Assembly (NCBI RefSeq): GCF_014763045.1
Contig: NZ_JACTAG010000004.1
Span: 1 to 64,000, forward strand
From: Sulfitobacter aestuariivivens
GTDB taxonomy: Bacteria; Pseudomonadota; Alphaproteobacteria; Rhodobacterales; Rhodobacteraceae
Direction: 5' to 3'
Length of the DNA stretch: 64,000 bases
Below the pieces are notes generated by a model. It saw only the letters and a program-made list of their open reading frames with translations. It had not been told where the DNA came from and did no database searches. Shown piece by piece: positions 56,230 to 64,000 of this stretch; position 1 is the stretch's first letter, and every line of letters starts with the position of its first letter. The position numbers and the translations under genes were made by a program.

Positions 56230-56658
56230 ATGAGAACTGCCTTTTTTGCCGCACTGATTGGTCTGGCGTCGACGGCCCAAGCACAGCAAGCCATTTCGGT
56301 CCCTTATGACGGCTCTTTCGATGATGCGGCATTTGCCGTTGAAAGCGCGATCTTGGATAAGGGTTTGGTGATTGACTACGTCAGCCACGTCGGCGAAATG
56401 CTGAACCGCACAGGCGCCGACGTCGGCAGCGACACGATGCTGTTCAAAGAAGCGGACATCTTTATCTTCTGCTCTGCCGTCATCAGTCGGGAGGTCATGG
56501 AAGCGGACCCGATGAACATTGCGCATTGCCCATACGGGATTTTTGTTGCTGAACGCGACGACGGCGTGATGATCGGATATCGCAGCTATCCCGACGGAGC
56601 GATGCAAAAGGTTCAGACGCTGCTTTCCGACATTGTCGCCGAGGCGACCGCCGAATGA
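56230..56658 (+). CDS. Exported DUF302-family protein
   Basis: Predicted 142-residue protein with a Sec signal peptide ([19 protein letters not shown]). The mature part has the DUF302 layout, with [16 protein letters not shown] early and [22 protein letters not shown] later. DUF302 proteins are found beside sulfur and c-type cytochrome genes, but their function is not established. The gene lies after the soxF terminator and overlaps hemA by four bases. Confidence 0.75.
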   Translation: MRTAFFAALIGLASTAQAQQAISVPYDGSFDDAAFAVESAILDKGLVIDYVSHVGEMLNRTGADVGSDTMLFKEADIFIFCSAVISREVMEADPMNIAHCPYGIFVAERDDGVMIGYRSYPDGAMQKVQTLLSDIVAEATAE

Positions 56659-57875
56659 TCAACTTTGACGGATTCTTTGCGCAAGAACTGACCCGGCTTC
56701 AGGAAGAAGGCAACTACCGCGACTTTGCAGAGCTTGAGCGTCATCGTGGAGCATTTCCTGCCGCAACCTGCCACAACGGCCCGGGCGAGGTGACGATCTG
56801 GTGCTCCAACGACTATCTGGGCATGGGACAGCATCCTGATGTATTGAACGCAATGCACGCGGCCATCGACCGGACGGGCGCAGGTGCGGGTGGCACGCGC
56901 AACATTTCCGGCACTACGCATGACCACGTGTTGCTTGAGCGCGAGCTTGCCGATCTGCATGGCAAGGAAGCGGCCTTGTTGTTCACCAGCGGATACGTCT
57001 CGAATTGGGCGGCGCTGGGCACGCTGGCGTCACGCATTCCCGATTGCGTGGTGCTATCGGACGCGCTGAACCACGCGTCCATGATCGAAGGTATTCGCCA
57101 CTCTCGCGCGCAAAAGGTCATTTGGAAGCACAATGATCTGGCGGATCTTGAGGCAAAGCTGGCCGCACTGCCTGCGGGGCAGCCCAAGTTGATCGCCTTT
57201 GAAAGCGTCTATTCGATGGATGGCGATATCGCGCCCATCCGCGAGATCTGTGATCTGGCGGATCGCTATGGCGCCATGACCTATCTTGATGAGGTCCATG
57301 CCGTTGGGCTTTACGGTCCACGTGGCGGTGGCATTGCCGAACGCGAAGGTTTGATGGATCGCGTGACAGTGATCGAAGGGACGCTGGGAAAAGCATTTGG
57401 TGTCGTCGGTGGCTACATCGCTGCGTCGGAAAAGCTGTGCGATTTCGTGCGGTCGTTCGCCAGCGGTTTTATCTTTACAACCGCGTTGCCGCCCAGTGTG
57501 GCAGCGGGCGCAGCGGCGTCTATCCGGCACCTGAAAGTCAGCGCATCGGAACGCCAAATACATCGCGAACGCGTAGCCCAGGTGCGCGCGCGACTGGATG
57601 AAATCGGCCTGCCGCATATCGACAACCCCGGCCACATCATCCCGGTGATGGTCGGTGATCCGGTCAAGTGCAAATTCATCTCTGACACGCTGCTCAGGGA
57701 ACATGGCATTTACATCCAGCCGATCAACTATCCCACGGTGCCCAAAGGAACAGAGCGGCTGCGCATCACGCCGTCGCCGGTGCATTGTGACGCGGATGTG
57801 GATCGCCTGATTGATGCGCTCGAAGATCTCTGGACCCAGTGCCAGCTGGCGCGTAGGCCCATGGCGGCGCAATAG
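56655..57875 (+). CDS. hemA: 5-Aminolevulinate synthase (C4 pathway)
   Basis: Predicted 406-residue PLP enzyme condensing glycine and succinyl-CoA to 5-aminolevulinate, the first step of haem synthesis in alphaproteobacteria. Family motifs include [27 protein letters not shown], the Asp of [12 protein letters not shown], and the Schiff-base Lys246 in [13 protein letters not shown]. It overlaps the DUF302 gene and ends two bases before a convergent transporter gene. Its position in the sox region suggests a copy dedicated to haem supply for SoxX, SoxA, SoxD and SoxE, though it may be the only copy in the genome. Confidence 0.95.
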   Translation: MINFDGFFAQELTRLQEEGNYRDFAELERHRGAFPAATCHNGPGEVTIWCSNDYLGMGQHPDVLNAMHAAIDRTGAGAGGTRNISGTTHDHVLLERELADLHGKEAALLFTSGYVSNWAALGTLASRIPDCVVLSDALNHASMIEGIRHSRAQKVIWKHNDLADLEAKLAALPAGQPKLIAFESVYSMDGDIAPIREICDLADRYGAMTYLDEVHAVGLYGPRGGGIAEREGLMDRVTVIEGTLGKAFGVVGGYIAASEKLCDFVRSFASGFIFTTALPPSVAAGAAASIRHLKVSASERQIHRERVAQVRARLDEIGLPHIDNPGHIIPVMVGDPVKCKFISDTLLREHGIYIQPINYPTVPKGTERLRITPSPVHCDADVDRLIDALEDLWTQCQLARRPMAAQ

Positions 57876-57877
57876 GG

Positions 57878-58936
57878 TCAGGCAGATTGCGTGCTGGTTG
57901 TCCGCGATAACGCCCAGTGGGTGCCCATCGCACCGACCCACATGCAAAACACCGCAAGCCAGCCAGTCAACGCAAGGATCGATCCGCCAGCCATGCCAGC
58001 GCCTACGGCACATCCTCCGGCCAGCATGCTGCCAAAACCCATCAACGTGCCTCCGACCAGATACCGTTCCATCGGCGTGTCAGCATCAAAGCGCTGTAGA
58101 TGGGCCTCTCCCTTGAAGGTCGCGACGACCTGCGCGCCAAGAAAAACGCCCGGCACCAGCCCCAGCCCGAATTGCGGATGGATATCAGATGCTGCCACAA
58201 GCGCCATCAGGGTATCGGTCGACGGGCCCGTAAAGGTGACTGACTGAACTGCGACCAATTCAAACGAAGCCCGGGCGACGGAAAAGGTCGCAAGCCAACC
58301 AGCAAGGATCGCAATGCCCACAAGTGCTGCGGCCACCAATTCAGAGCTGTGCAATCTCTGCCGCACCCCAAAGCCAATCGAGAAGGCCAATGCGAGGCCC
58401 GAAGCGACGGCAATCACTTCGATGTCCAAACCCAAAAACGAGAGCATGCTGCGCTCTGTGCCTCCGGGCACAGTCCAGAGCGCGGCCAGCCATTGTCGCG
58501 CCGGGGCGAGCACGCCGGATAGCGCGGCCTGGGCCACGATGGTGACGATCAGACCCGTGATAATCGCCCGGAGGTTGCCGGTGGCGGACAGCACAAGCAA
58601 ACGGCTGACGCATCCCCGTGCCAAGATCATGCCTGCTCCGAACATCAGCCCACCAATAATGGCGCCTGATAGACTGCCGGTCGCGGACAATTGTCGCGCG
58701 TCGCTTACGTCCAGCAAGCCAATGGCGACAGCGGTTTGCACGGTAAAGAGCGCGGCAAAGAAAGCGACCAGCCAGATAGCCAGGCGCGGGCCGGGGCGGG
58801 CCTCGGCCACTTCGACGGATGCGGCGCGCAGACAAAACCGCGCGTGCAGGGCGGCGGCACCAAAGAGCAGACCGATCAACGCACCCGCCGTGCACATCAG
58901 GGCCGGCTCACCAAAGCGATCGATAAGGTCTTCCAC
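57878..58936 (-). CDS. Second YeeE/YedE-family transporter
   Basis: Predicted 352-residue inner-membrane protein with about nine hydrophobic segments. The family Cys motifs are ILARGCVSRLLVLSATGNLR and MLAGGCAVGAGMAGG. It differs clearly from the SoxT-like protein near soxR, whose motifs are GNCGYGALA and GCSVGQG, so the two may carry different sulfur species or one may have a signalling role. It lies on the opposite strand to the main sox operon, downstream of soxG and soxH. Confidence 0.82.
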   Translation of the reverse strand: MEDLIDRFGEPALMCTAGALIGLLFGAAALHARFCLRAASVEVAEARPGPRLAIWLVAFFAALFTVQTAVAIGLLDVSDARQLSATGSLSGAIIGGLMFGAGMILARGCVSRLLVLSATGNLRAIITGLIVTIVAQAALSGVLAPARQWLAALWTVPGGTERSMLSFLGLDIEVIAVASGLALAFSIGFGVRQRLHSSELVAAALVGIAILAGWLATFSVARASFELVAVQSVTFTGPSTDTLMALVAASDIHPQFGLGLVPGVFLGAQVVATFKGEAHLQRFDADTPMERYLVGGTLMGFGSMLAGGCAVGAGMAGGSILALTGWLAVFCMWVGAMGTHWALSRTTSTQSA

Positions 58937-59023
58937 ACGCTTGCCTTTTCAAGTGCCCATTCTCGGACAGCTTGTGCCAAGTCAGCGGCATGCCCGCCTT
59001 GATCTATCGCAAATCCGGCCGGT

Positions 59024-59968
59024 CTACTCGAATTCCATCTGTTCATAGACCCGGCCCGCGTTCCTTGTGGCCAGTTCTTCAAAGGTATCGAGATGCGCGT
59101 AGGGCGACTGGTCTACGTAGTAGGCATCAGCCAGATCACCATCATTGTCCAAATGCTCCCCTACCTTTGCGCGCAGGTAAACAAGGTAGTCACGGGTATA
59201 GCGTCGCACCTGCGCCATGTTGGTTGGATGGCCGTGGCCGGGGATCACATACGTGGCGTTCAGCGCCTCAAACTCATTCTCCCAGGTTTCGATCCAGTCC
59301 AATGCGATGGTATCCACGAAGATCGGCGGCATGCGTTCGTGAAACGCCATGTCACCCGCAATTACCAGACTCTGGTCTGGCAGCCAGACTTGGGTGTCGC
59401 CGGGGCCATGGGCGGGCCCCAGATGCAGCACTTCGATGGTAAAATCACCCATTTCGATGACGCGCGTGTCTTCGAATGTCTCGGTTGGCCCGACAAGCGT
59501 CGTGCCGTCAGCTTTTTCACGCAGCACGCGCTGATGCGCCTGCAATGTCTGCGCACCTTCCTCTTCGAAATGATGGGCCGCATCCTCGTGTGCCAAGATC
59601 GGCACGCCTTGCTCGGCCCAGTAGGCGTTGCCCAGCATGGCGTGGCCCTGACCATTCTCGTTGATGATCAGCTTGACGGGTTGGTCCGTAATCGCTCGAA
59701 TTTCTGCGTGCAGGGCTTCGGCAAGTGAATAGGCTGCACCACCGTTGATCACGATGACCCCGTCGCCGGTTACAATGAAACTCAGGTTATTGTTGTGGCC
59801 GTTGTTCTCATAAGTGGGCGGGGCGGTGGCACCGATCGCGGACCAGACGTGCGGGATTACCTCCACCGGCTTGGAATAAAGCGCCGAAGCCGGATATTGG
59901 TCCGGAATGTCCTCGGACGCAAAAGCGGGTGTGCAGGCCAGACATAAGGCAAAAAGAATCCGCATCAT
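59024..59968 (-). CDS. soxH: Periplasmic metallo-beta-lactamase-fold protein SoxH
   Basis: Predicted 314-residue exported protein (signal MMRILFALCLACTPAFASED) of the metallo-beta-lactamase fold, close in size to Paracoccus SoxH (317 residues). The first metal motif, normally HxHxDH, here reads NENGQGH, losing most zinc ligands. Other landmarks remain: LGPAHGPGDTQVW, VIAGDMAFH and VIPGHGHPTN. It may bind fewer or other metals. The ATG at 59968 overlaps the end of the preceding soxG-like gene. Its role in sulfur oxidation is not essential in Paracoccus. Confidence 0.75.
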   Translation of the reverse strand: MMRILFALCLACTPAFASEDIPDQYPASALYSKPVEVIPHVWSAIGATAPPTYENNGHNNNLSFIVTGDGVIVINGGAAYSLAEALHAEIRAITDQPVKLIINENGQGHAMLGNAYWAEQGVPILAHEDAAHHFEEEGAQTLQAHQRVLREKADGTTLVGPTETFEDTRVIEMGDFTIEVLHLGPAHGPGDTQVWLPDQSLVIAGDMAFHERMPPIFVDTIALDWIETWENEFEALNATYVIPGHGHPTNMAQVRRYTRDYLVYLRAKVGEHLDNDGDLADAYYVDQSPYAHLDTFEELATRNAGRVYEQMEFE

Positions 59969-60879
59969 CAAATCCCCACGAATTGGTAGCCGTCACCGGC
60001 CGCTTCAGCCCGGCCAATGCCGCCGCCAGGCAGGTGAAAGCCGACCATTGTCAGGTCCTCGGCGGTCAATCGATCAAACAGAACCTTGCGGGTCGCCACC
60101 GCAGTTGCAGGATCCTGATCCGACCCGCTTTCCCATCCGGGTTTGCGAAAGGCCACGTGATGATTGCCGATGGCATCGCCCACGATCAGTGCCGCACTGC
60201 TGCCGTGTCGCACTTCAAACGCCATGTGACCGGGCGTATGGCCGGGGGTGGACATCGCCGCAATTCCCGGCAGAATTTCCTGACCGTCGTCAAACAGGAT
60301 CACCTCGTCTTCAATAACCTCCATCCGGCGCTTTGCACCAACCGCAAAGGCCATCCGGGCCTCGCCGATGTCATCCACAGTGTTCGGGTTCCACCAGTAA
60401 TCCCATTCCGCGCGCCCCATCATGTAGGTCGCGTTCAGAAACAGCGGTTCATCAAAGTCGTCAAGAAGACCCCAGATGTGATCCGGATGCGCATGGGTGA
60501 ACACCACATGCGTGATGTCGTCAGGTGTCAGATCAATTGCCTCAAGCCCATCAAGAATAACGCCTGCTGTTGGCATGAAATCCGGGCCGGAGCCCACGTC
60601 GAACAGAACCGTATTGGTGCCATCGCGGCAAAGCGCCAGATTGCATTCGGGTGTCAGGCGATCCGCCGAAAGGTCAAACTCGGTCAGGATTGGCGCGAGT
60701 TCCTCTTTGGGCATCGGTTCGAAAATGAAACTGCCCGGCAACACAAGATTGCCGTCGCTTACCGTGGTGAGGGTATGATCGCCGATCTTAAGGTCTGCGT
60801 AGACGAGGTGCGGCATGCTGCTTAGCAGTGGTAGTCCGGCAGCTTGGGCCAAGAAGGTGCGGCGTGACAGCGGCAACAT
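59968..60879 (-). CDS. soxG: Tat-exported metallo-beta-lactamase-fold protein SoxG
   Basis: Predicted 303-residue periplasmic protein, the same length as Paracoccus SoxG. It has a Tat signal (SRRTFLAQAAG), an intact zinc motif (FTHAHPDHIWG), STPGHTPGHM and VGDAIGNHHV. The frame is open further upstream, but the ATG at 60879 follows a GGAGGGTA ribosome site and starts the signal peptide. SoxG is a zinc protein induced by thiosulfate; its reaction is not known to me. It is co-transcribed with soxH. Confidence 0.8.
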   Translation of the reverse strand: MLPLSRRTFLAQAAGLPLLSSMPHLVYADLKIGDHTLTTVSDGNLVLPGSFIFEPMPKEELAPILTEFDLSADRLTPECNLALCRDGTNTVLFDVGSGPDFMPTAGVILDGLEAIDLTPDDITHVVFTHAHPDHIWGLLDDFDEPLFLNATYMMGRAEWDYWWNPNTVDDIGEARMAFAVGAKRRMEVIEDEVILFDDGQEILPGIAAMSTPGHTPGHMAFEVRHGSSAALIVGDAIGNHHVAFRKPGWESGSDQDPATAVATRKVLFDRLTAEDLTMVGFHLPGGGIGRAEAAGDGYQFVGI

Positions 60880-61016
60880 AGAGTACCCTCCATAAATTCT
60901 TTTATGCGAATATGAGTGATTATGGGCAGAAGGGCAAGAAGTCTTGCAAACTGAATGGAGGGCTATGTCAGAACGGAGAGATCTGATCTCCAGCCTTAAA
61001 CCTCTTTTTTTGGCGT

Positions 61017-61044
61017 GCGCCCGGCGGCAAAACCAGCCGGGCGC
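61017..61044 (-). terminator. GC-rich hairpin after the TPR gene
   Basis: A perfect 9-bp stem (GCGCCCGGC / GCCGGGCGC) with a 10-base loop lies eight bases past the TPR protein stop codon. In the direction of transcription it is followed by an A-rich, not T-rich, tract. It is a possible terminator or RNA-stability element. Confidence 0.45.
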
Positions 61045-61051
61045 CCACATT

Positions 61052-62518
61052 CTACTTCAGCGCACGCAGGCTTCGGGCGCGGTTCGGAGAGTGCGCAAGG
61101 GTTGCGCGGTAGGCATCCGCGGCCTCTTCGGCGCGACCCAAAGACGCCAGCATATCTCCCAGCAGTTCGCGCGCCGGCAAGACATGACCGGGTGTGACCG
61201 GGCTTTTGCCAAGGCTGTCTTCCAGATCGGCAGCCGCTGTCTGGTGTGTCACGGCAAGATCGGTATTGCCAGCGTCAAGCTCAATCCAGGCTTCGACGCT
61301 CAGAATTTGCCCTTCAGTCAGCCGGGCCCAATAATCCTGACCCCGGTCCTGCATTGCGGTGTGCAGCTCTTTCAGCTTTGCAACGGCTAGGCGCGCAGTG
61401 TCGGTTTCACCAGCTCGCGCCGCCCCAAGGCCCTTTGCGAACCAATGCATCGTCACCGCCTGCGGAAACTTTTCCCATGGAATTGCTGAATGCATCTTGG
61501 GCGAAAGGCCCGCCGCACCGGACCAGTCGTCCTGCTCAAGCAATAGCCGTACAGGTGACGCCGCCAGCGCATAGGCCCCGCCAAAACTCACCTGATGATT
61601 ATCGATGGCCAACATTTCGGTGACCAGACGCTCAGCCTGCTGGGCCGCGCCCAATTGCAGGTGGCCATAGACCATGTAGTCGATTGCATGCGCATAGTGA
61701 GACTGAACAATGTCAGTTGACTGGGCAAGAGCGGCCTTTGCAGACCGGTCATTGAGGTGGACAGATTTTTCCCAGTTTCCTGTTCGCGTGAAGATATGCG
61801 CGGGCATGTGCAGTGCATGCGGCGCATCTGGCGCGATCTTGTCGTAGATTTCGGCATAGGGCACACCGCGCGCCTTGAGCGACGGATTGTCGTAGGCGTG
61901 GATCGCATAATGGATCACGCCCGGATGATCCGGCTCTTTCTGATGAAGGGCATCCAGCGTGTCGCCGACGGCCGCAAATATCTCAGCGCGAGCAGGGCCG
62001 CGCGGTGCTGTTGCCAGTCGGGACAGGGCTGCCAAGGCGACAACATCAATGTTGCCCGCGTGGCCTTTTTCTGCGGCCTGCTGCGCGTCCGCCCACGCAG
62101 AAAGTCGTGCCCGATACCCGTCCAATCCCGGCGCGTAGAAAGCCACAGCCGCCTGAACCAGCGCCTGCTCCAAATCGCTTCCTGCCGGTAATTCAATAGC
62201 GCGCTGGGCCGCGGCCTGACCGCGGGCGGTTTCAGCTTCTGACGGAGTGCCGGGCCACAGAGGATGGATAATTGACATCGCGATCCCCCATTGCGCCGTG
62301 GCGCAATTCGGATCGGCAACCGCCGCACGGTTGAATGCCTCTTCCGCCTGAATGTACATCATGTTGTGCAGACGCGTCAGGCCATCGTCTATTGCGGCGT
62401 CTGCTGCGGGATTGCAGGTTGTCGGCAAATCCACACTCTGCGCCGCGACGGTCCCTGGCAGCATCGCAGCACCTGACAAGACAGCGGCACATATCGTTCG
62501 TATCCCTGTTCGTTCCAT
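61052..62518 (-). CDS. Periplasmic tetratricopeptide-repeat protein
   Basis: Predicted 488-residue exported protein with signal peptide ending PGTVAAQS. The mature part is alpha-helical with TPR-like repeats. The first (AEEAFNRAAVADPNCATAQWGIAMS) is clearest, with more from about residue 270 and a last one near the C terminus (LGDMLASLGRAEEAADAYRATL). An IHAYDNPSLKARG segment and HxPAHIFTR mark a conserved family of unknown function. It is divergent from a CadC-like regulator gene that probably controls it. Confidence 0.75.
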   Translation of the reverse strand: MERTGIRTICAAVLSGAAMLPGTVAAQSVDLPTTCNPAADAAIDDGLTRLHNMMYIQAEEAFNRAAVADPNCATAQWGIAMSIIHPLWPGTPSEAETARGQAAAQRAIELPAGSDLEQALVQAAVAFYAPGLDGYRARLSAWADAQQAAEKGHAGNIDVVALAALSRLATAPRGPARAEIFAAVGDTLDALHQKEPDHPGVIHYAIHAYDNPSLKARGVPYAEIYDKIAPDAPHALHMPAHIFTRTGNWEKSVHLNDRSAKAALAQSTDIVQSHYAHAIDYMVYGHLQLGAAQQAERLVTEMLAIDNHQVSFGGAYALAASPVRLLLEQDDWSGAAGLSPKMHSAIPWEKFPQAVTMHWFAKGLGAARAGETDTARLAVAKLKELHTAMQDRGQDYWARLTEGQILSVEAWIELDAGNTDLAVTHQTAAADLEDSLGKSPVTPGHVLPARELLGDMLASLGRAEEAADAYRATLAHSPNRARSLRALK

Positions 62519-62712
62519 AAAGCTCTCCTTTCAATAAGTCCGCCGTGGCGGAATCTTCGTCGCTCAGTGGGTTCAGCAGACATCAGCACCGCCAGATAGT
62601 CTTGAAAGAGCCTTGAATTTCTCTTGAAAACAGCAGTTTGCGCACCGCGTGTCGAACCTCGCAACAGCGGTGCAAATCGGGTAGAATATCAGACCTACAG
62701 AGAGGATCGGAC

Positions 62713-64000
62713 ATGACGGCGGATGCATCGCCACTGCAGGTCGAGCATATCAGGCTTGGAAGTGACGAATATCTGTGGCGCAATGGCCATCTGCAAAACA
62801 CACGTGGACGCGTTGTGCCTTTGCGCGCGAAGTCGTTGAAGATGTTTGAGGTTCTGCTGGCGCAGCGGGGCGCAGTTCTCAGCAAAGAGCAGTTGTCAGA
62901 GCTTGTCTGGCCCAATACGGCGGCGACGGACGAAAGCATTGCGCGCTGCGTGTCGGATATCCGCAAGGCACTGCGCGACAAGCGGCATGACATCGTCGAA
63001 ACATTTCCAAAATTGGGGTATCGACTGAACGTCGGCATCTCGGACGCAGCGGACCCTGACCAGTATCAACGCGGGCCGTTGGGAGGTCTGCCTGTCCTGC
63101 TTGGAATCTTCATCGTGCTGGTCGTTGCAACCCTTGCGGTTGCCCTGACGCGGACCCAAGCGCGGGTCACCCAATATACGCCTTACGTGTCAGCCCCCAG
63201 CCCCGGCAATTCCATCGCCATCATGCCATTCTTCGCGCAAGCCGAGGAGGACGGTTTTCTTGCCACCGGGCTGGCTGAAGATCTCGAAATACACTTGGCA
63301 GAAGTATCCGGCATTCGCGTGATCTCTTCGGCCCAGACAGCGATGATCGCCGATGCGCTGGAAACGCCGGTTGAGCGCGCCCAGTCCTTGCAGACGCGCT
63401 ATCTTGTCGAAGGCAGTGTGCGGCAGAATGACACTCAGATCTCCCTTTCTCTTCGCCTGATTGACGGGGCCGACGGGGCCACGCTTTGGGCCGATCGATA
63501 TGAAGGGTCTCGCAGCGAAATTCTCGCATTCCGCGACGGCCTTCCGGATGCGCTCGTGACCGCCATGGCGGTCGAGCTAAGCACGCGCGATCGTCAGCGA
63601 TTGGCACGAACGGATACAGATGATCCTAAAGCTTTTGAGGATGTGCTGCGCGCGCGGCGGGCCCTCAGTCTGTTCACATACGAAGCAAGCCTTGACGCTG
63701 AGAAATACCTTAGACGTGCGATCGCGCGCGATCCGACTTATGCACGTGCGCATGCCGAACTGGCATCTGCATTTGTCATTCGCATGGAAAACGACTGGAT
63801 TGTCCTATCAAGTGCGGATACAGCCAAGGCCTTTTACTTCGGAGAAAAGGCGCTCGAACTCGATCCTGACCTTTGGTTCAGTCACTACATTCTCGGACGG
63901 CTCCATTCTGTGTCCGAAACGGGAGACATCGCCACAGCTTTAAACCACTTAGAAACGGCGATGGCATTGCAGCCGCAAAACGATGACGCGCGGATCTACT
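62713..64000 (+). CDS. CadC-like membrane regulator with TPR sensor region, partial
   Basis: The open frame runs off the window; at least 429 residues are visible. The N-terminal winged-helix DNA-binding domain of the OmpR/CadC type spans about residues 10-115 (AKSLKMFEVLLAQRGAVLSK, ETFPKLGYRLN). One membrane segment follows (about 125-150, GLPVLLGIFIVLVVATLAVAL). The periplasmic part begins with a TolB-like NSIAIMPFFAQ region with GLAEDLEIHLAEV and LVEGSVRQ, then TPR-like helices. It would sense a periplasmic signal and act directly on DNA. The ATG at 62713 follows an AGAGAGGA site. The divergent TPR protein gene is the obvious target (inference). Confidence 0.82.
   Translation, partial: MTADASPLQVEHIRLGSDEYLWRNGHLQNTRGRVVPLRAKSLKMFEVLLAQRGAVLSKEQLSELVWPNTAATDESIARCVSDIRKALRDKRHDIVETFPKLGYRLNVGISDAADPDQYQRGPLGGLPVLLGIFIVLVVATLAVALTRTQARVTQYTPYVSAPSPGNSIAIMPFFAQAEEDGFLATGLAEDLEIHLAEVSGIRVISSAQTAMIADALETPVERAQSLQTRYLVEGSVRQNDTQISLSLRLIDGADGATLWADRYEGSRSEILAFRDGLPDALVTAMAVELSTRDRQRLARTDTDDPKAFEDVLRARRALSLFTYEASLDAEKYLRRAIARDPTYARAHAELASAFVIRMENDWIVLSSADTAKAFYFGEKALELDPDLWFSHYILGRLHSVSETGDIATALNHLETAMALQPQNDDARIY

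Noticed and set aside
1..64000. tRNA, rRNA, transposases, attachment sites
   Set aside because: None recognised on either strand; intergenic gaps are mostly under 300 bp and the island borders show no repeats or integrase.

Overview
The window looks like a chromosomal stretch from a marine alphaproteobacterium of the Roseobacter group (Rhodobacteraceae). The reasons are the moderately high GC, dense operons with ATGA-type stop/start overlaps, a complete Paracoccus-type sox cluster, polyamine/betaine-type ABC transport, several trimethylamine-dehydrogenase-like flavoproteins, and a C4-pathway 5-aminolevulinate synthase. I saw no rRNA, tRNA, CRISPR array, insertion sequence or phage block.

Layout. 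(1) 0-6.9 kb: the C-terminal part of a DUF11-type repeat surface protein (its start lies outside the window), a large outer-membrane beta-barrel protein, and a small exported lambda-endolysin-like muramidase. (2) 7.0-12.5 kb: an M20 peptidase, then a four-gene operon for a molybdenum hydroxylase of the xanthine dehydrogenase family (FAD, 2Fe-2S and Mo subunits) ending in a MoaD/ThiS-like protein. (3) 12.7-25.2 kb: an 11-kb gene for a soluble hybrid histidine kinase with 18 tandem GAF domains and two receiver domains. It overlaps an Hpt gene, which overlaps a receiver-adenylate cyclase gene: a self-contained phosphorelay probably ending in cyclic nucleotide output. (4) 25.2-44.2 kb: a putative amine or betaine catabolic island. 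A leftward operon encodes a Rieske oxygenase, an unknown 86-residue protein, an FAD amine oxidase and a class III aminotransferase. Divergent from it is a PotFGHI-like ABC transporter operon ending in a TetR/BetI-like regulator. A bicupin follows, then a rightward operon of three trimethylamine-dehydrogenase paralogues (the third with a ferritin-like C-terminal extension) and a fourth OYE-type flavoprotein. Two near-identical 17-bp sequences in the divergent promoter region, with a weaker copy before the flavoprotein operon, are candidate operators tying the island together.

(5) 44.2-60.9 kb: a full sulfur oxidation cluster. soxT-soxR-soxS point left; soxVW and soxXYZ-A-B-C-D-E-F point right, followed by a DUF302 protein and hemA, and on the opposite strand a second YeeE/YedE transporter plus soxG and soxH. 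Two ATTC-N8-GAAT-like sites (soxS/soxV and soxW/soxX gaps) are predicted SoxR operators. The cluster encodes thiosulfate oxidation on the SoxYZ carrier (SoxAX, SoxB, SoxCD), with redox maintenance by SoxS, SoxV and SoxW. HemA may supply haem for SoxX, SoxA, SoxD and SoxE. (6) 61-64 kb: a periplasmic TPR protein, and divergently a CadC-like membrane regulator cut by the window end.

The strongest candidates for undescribed biology are the 18-GAF kinase with its relay and the amine island with the ferritin-fused dehydrogenase.
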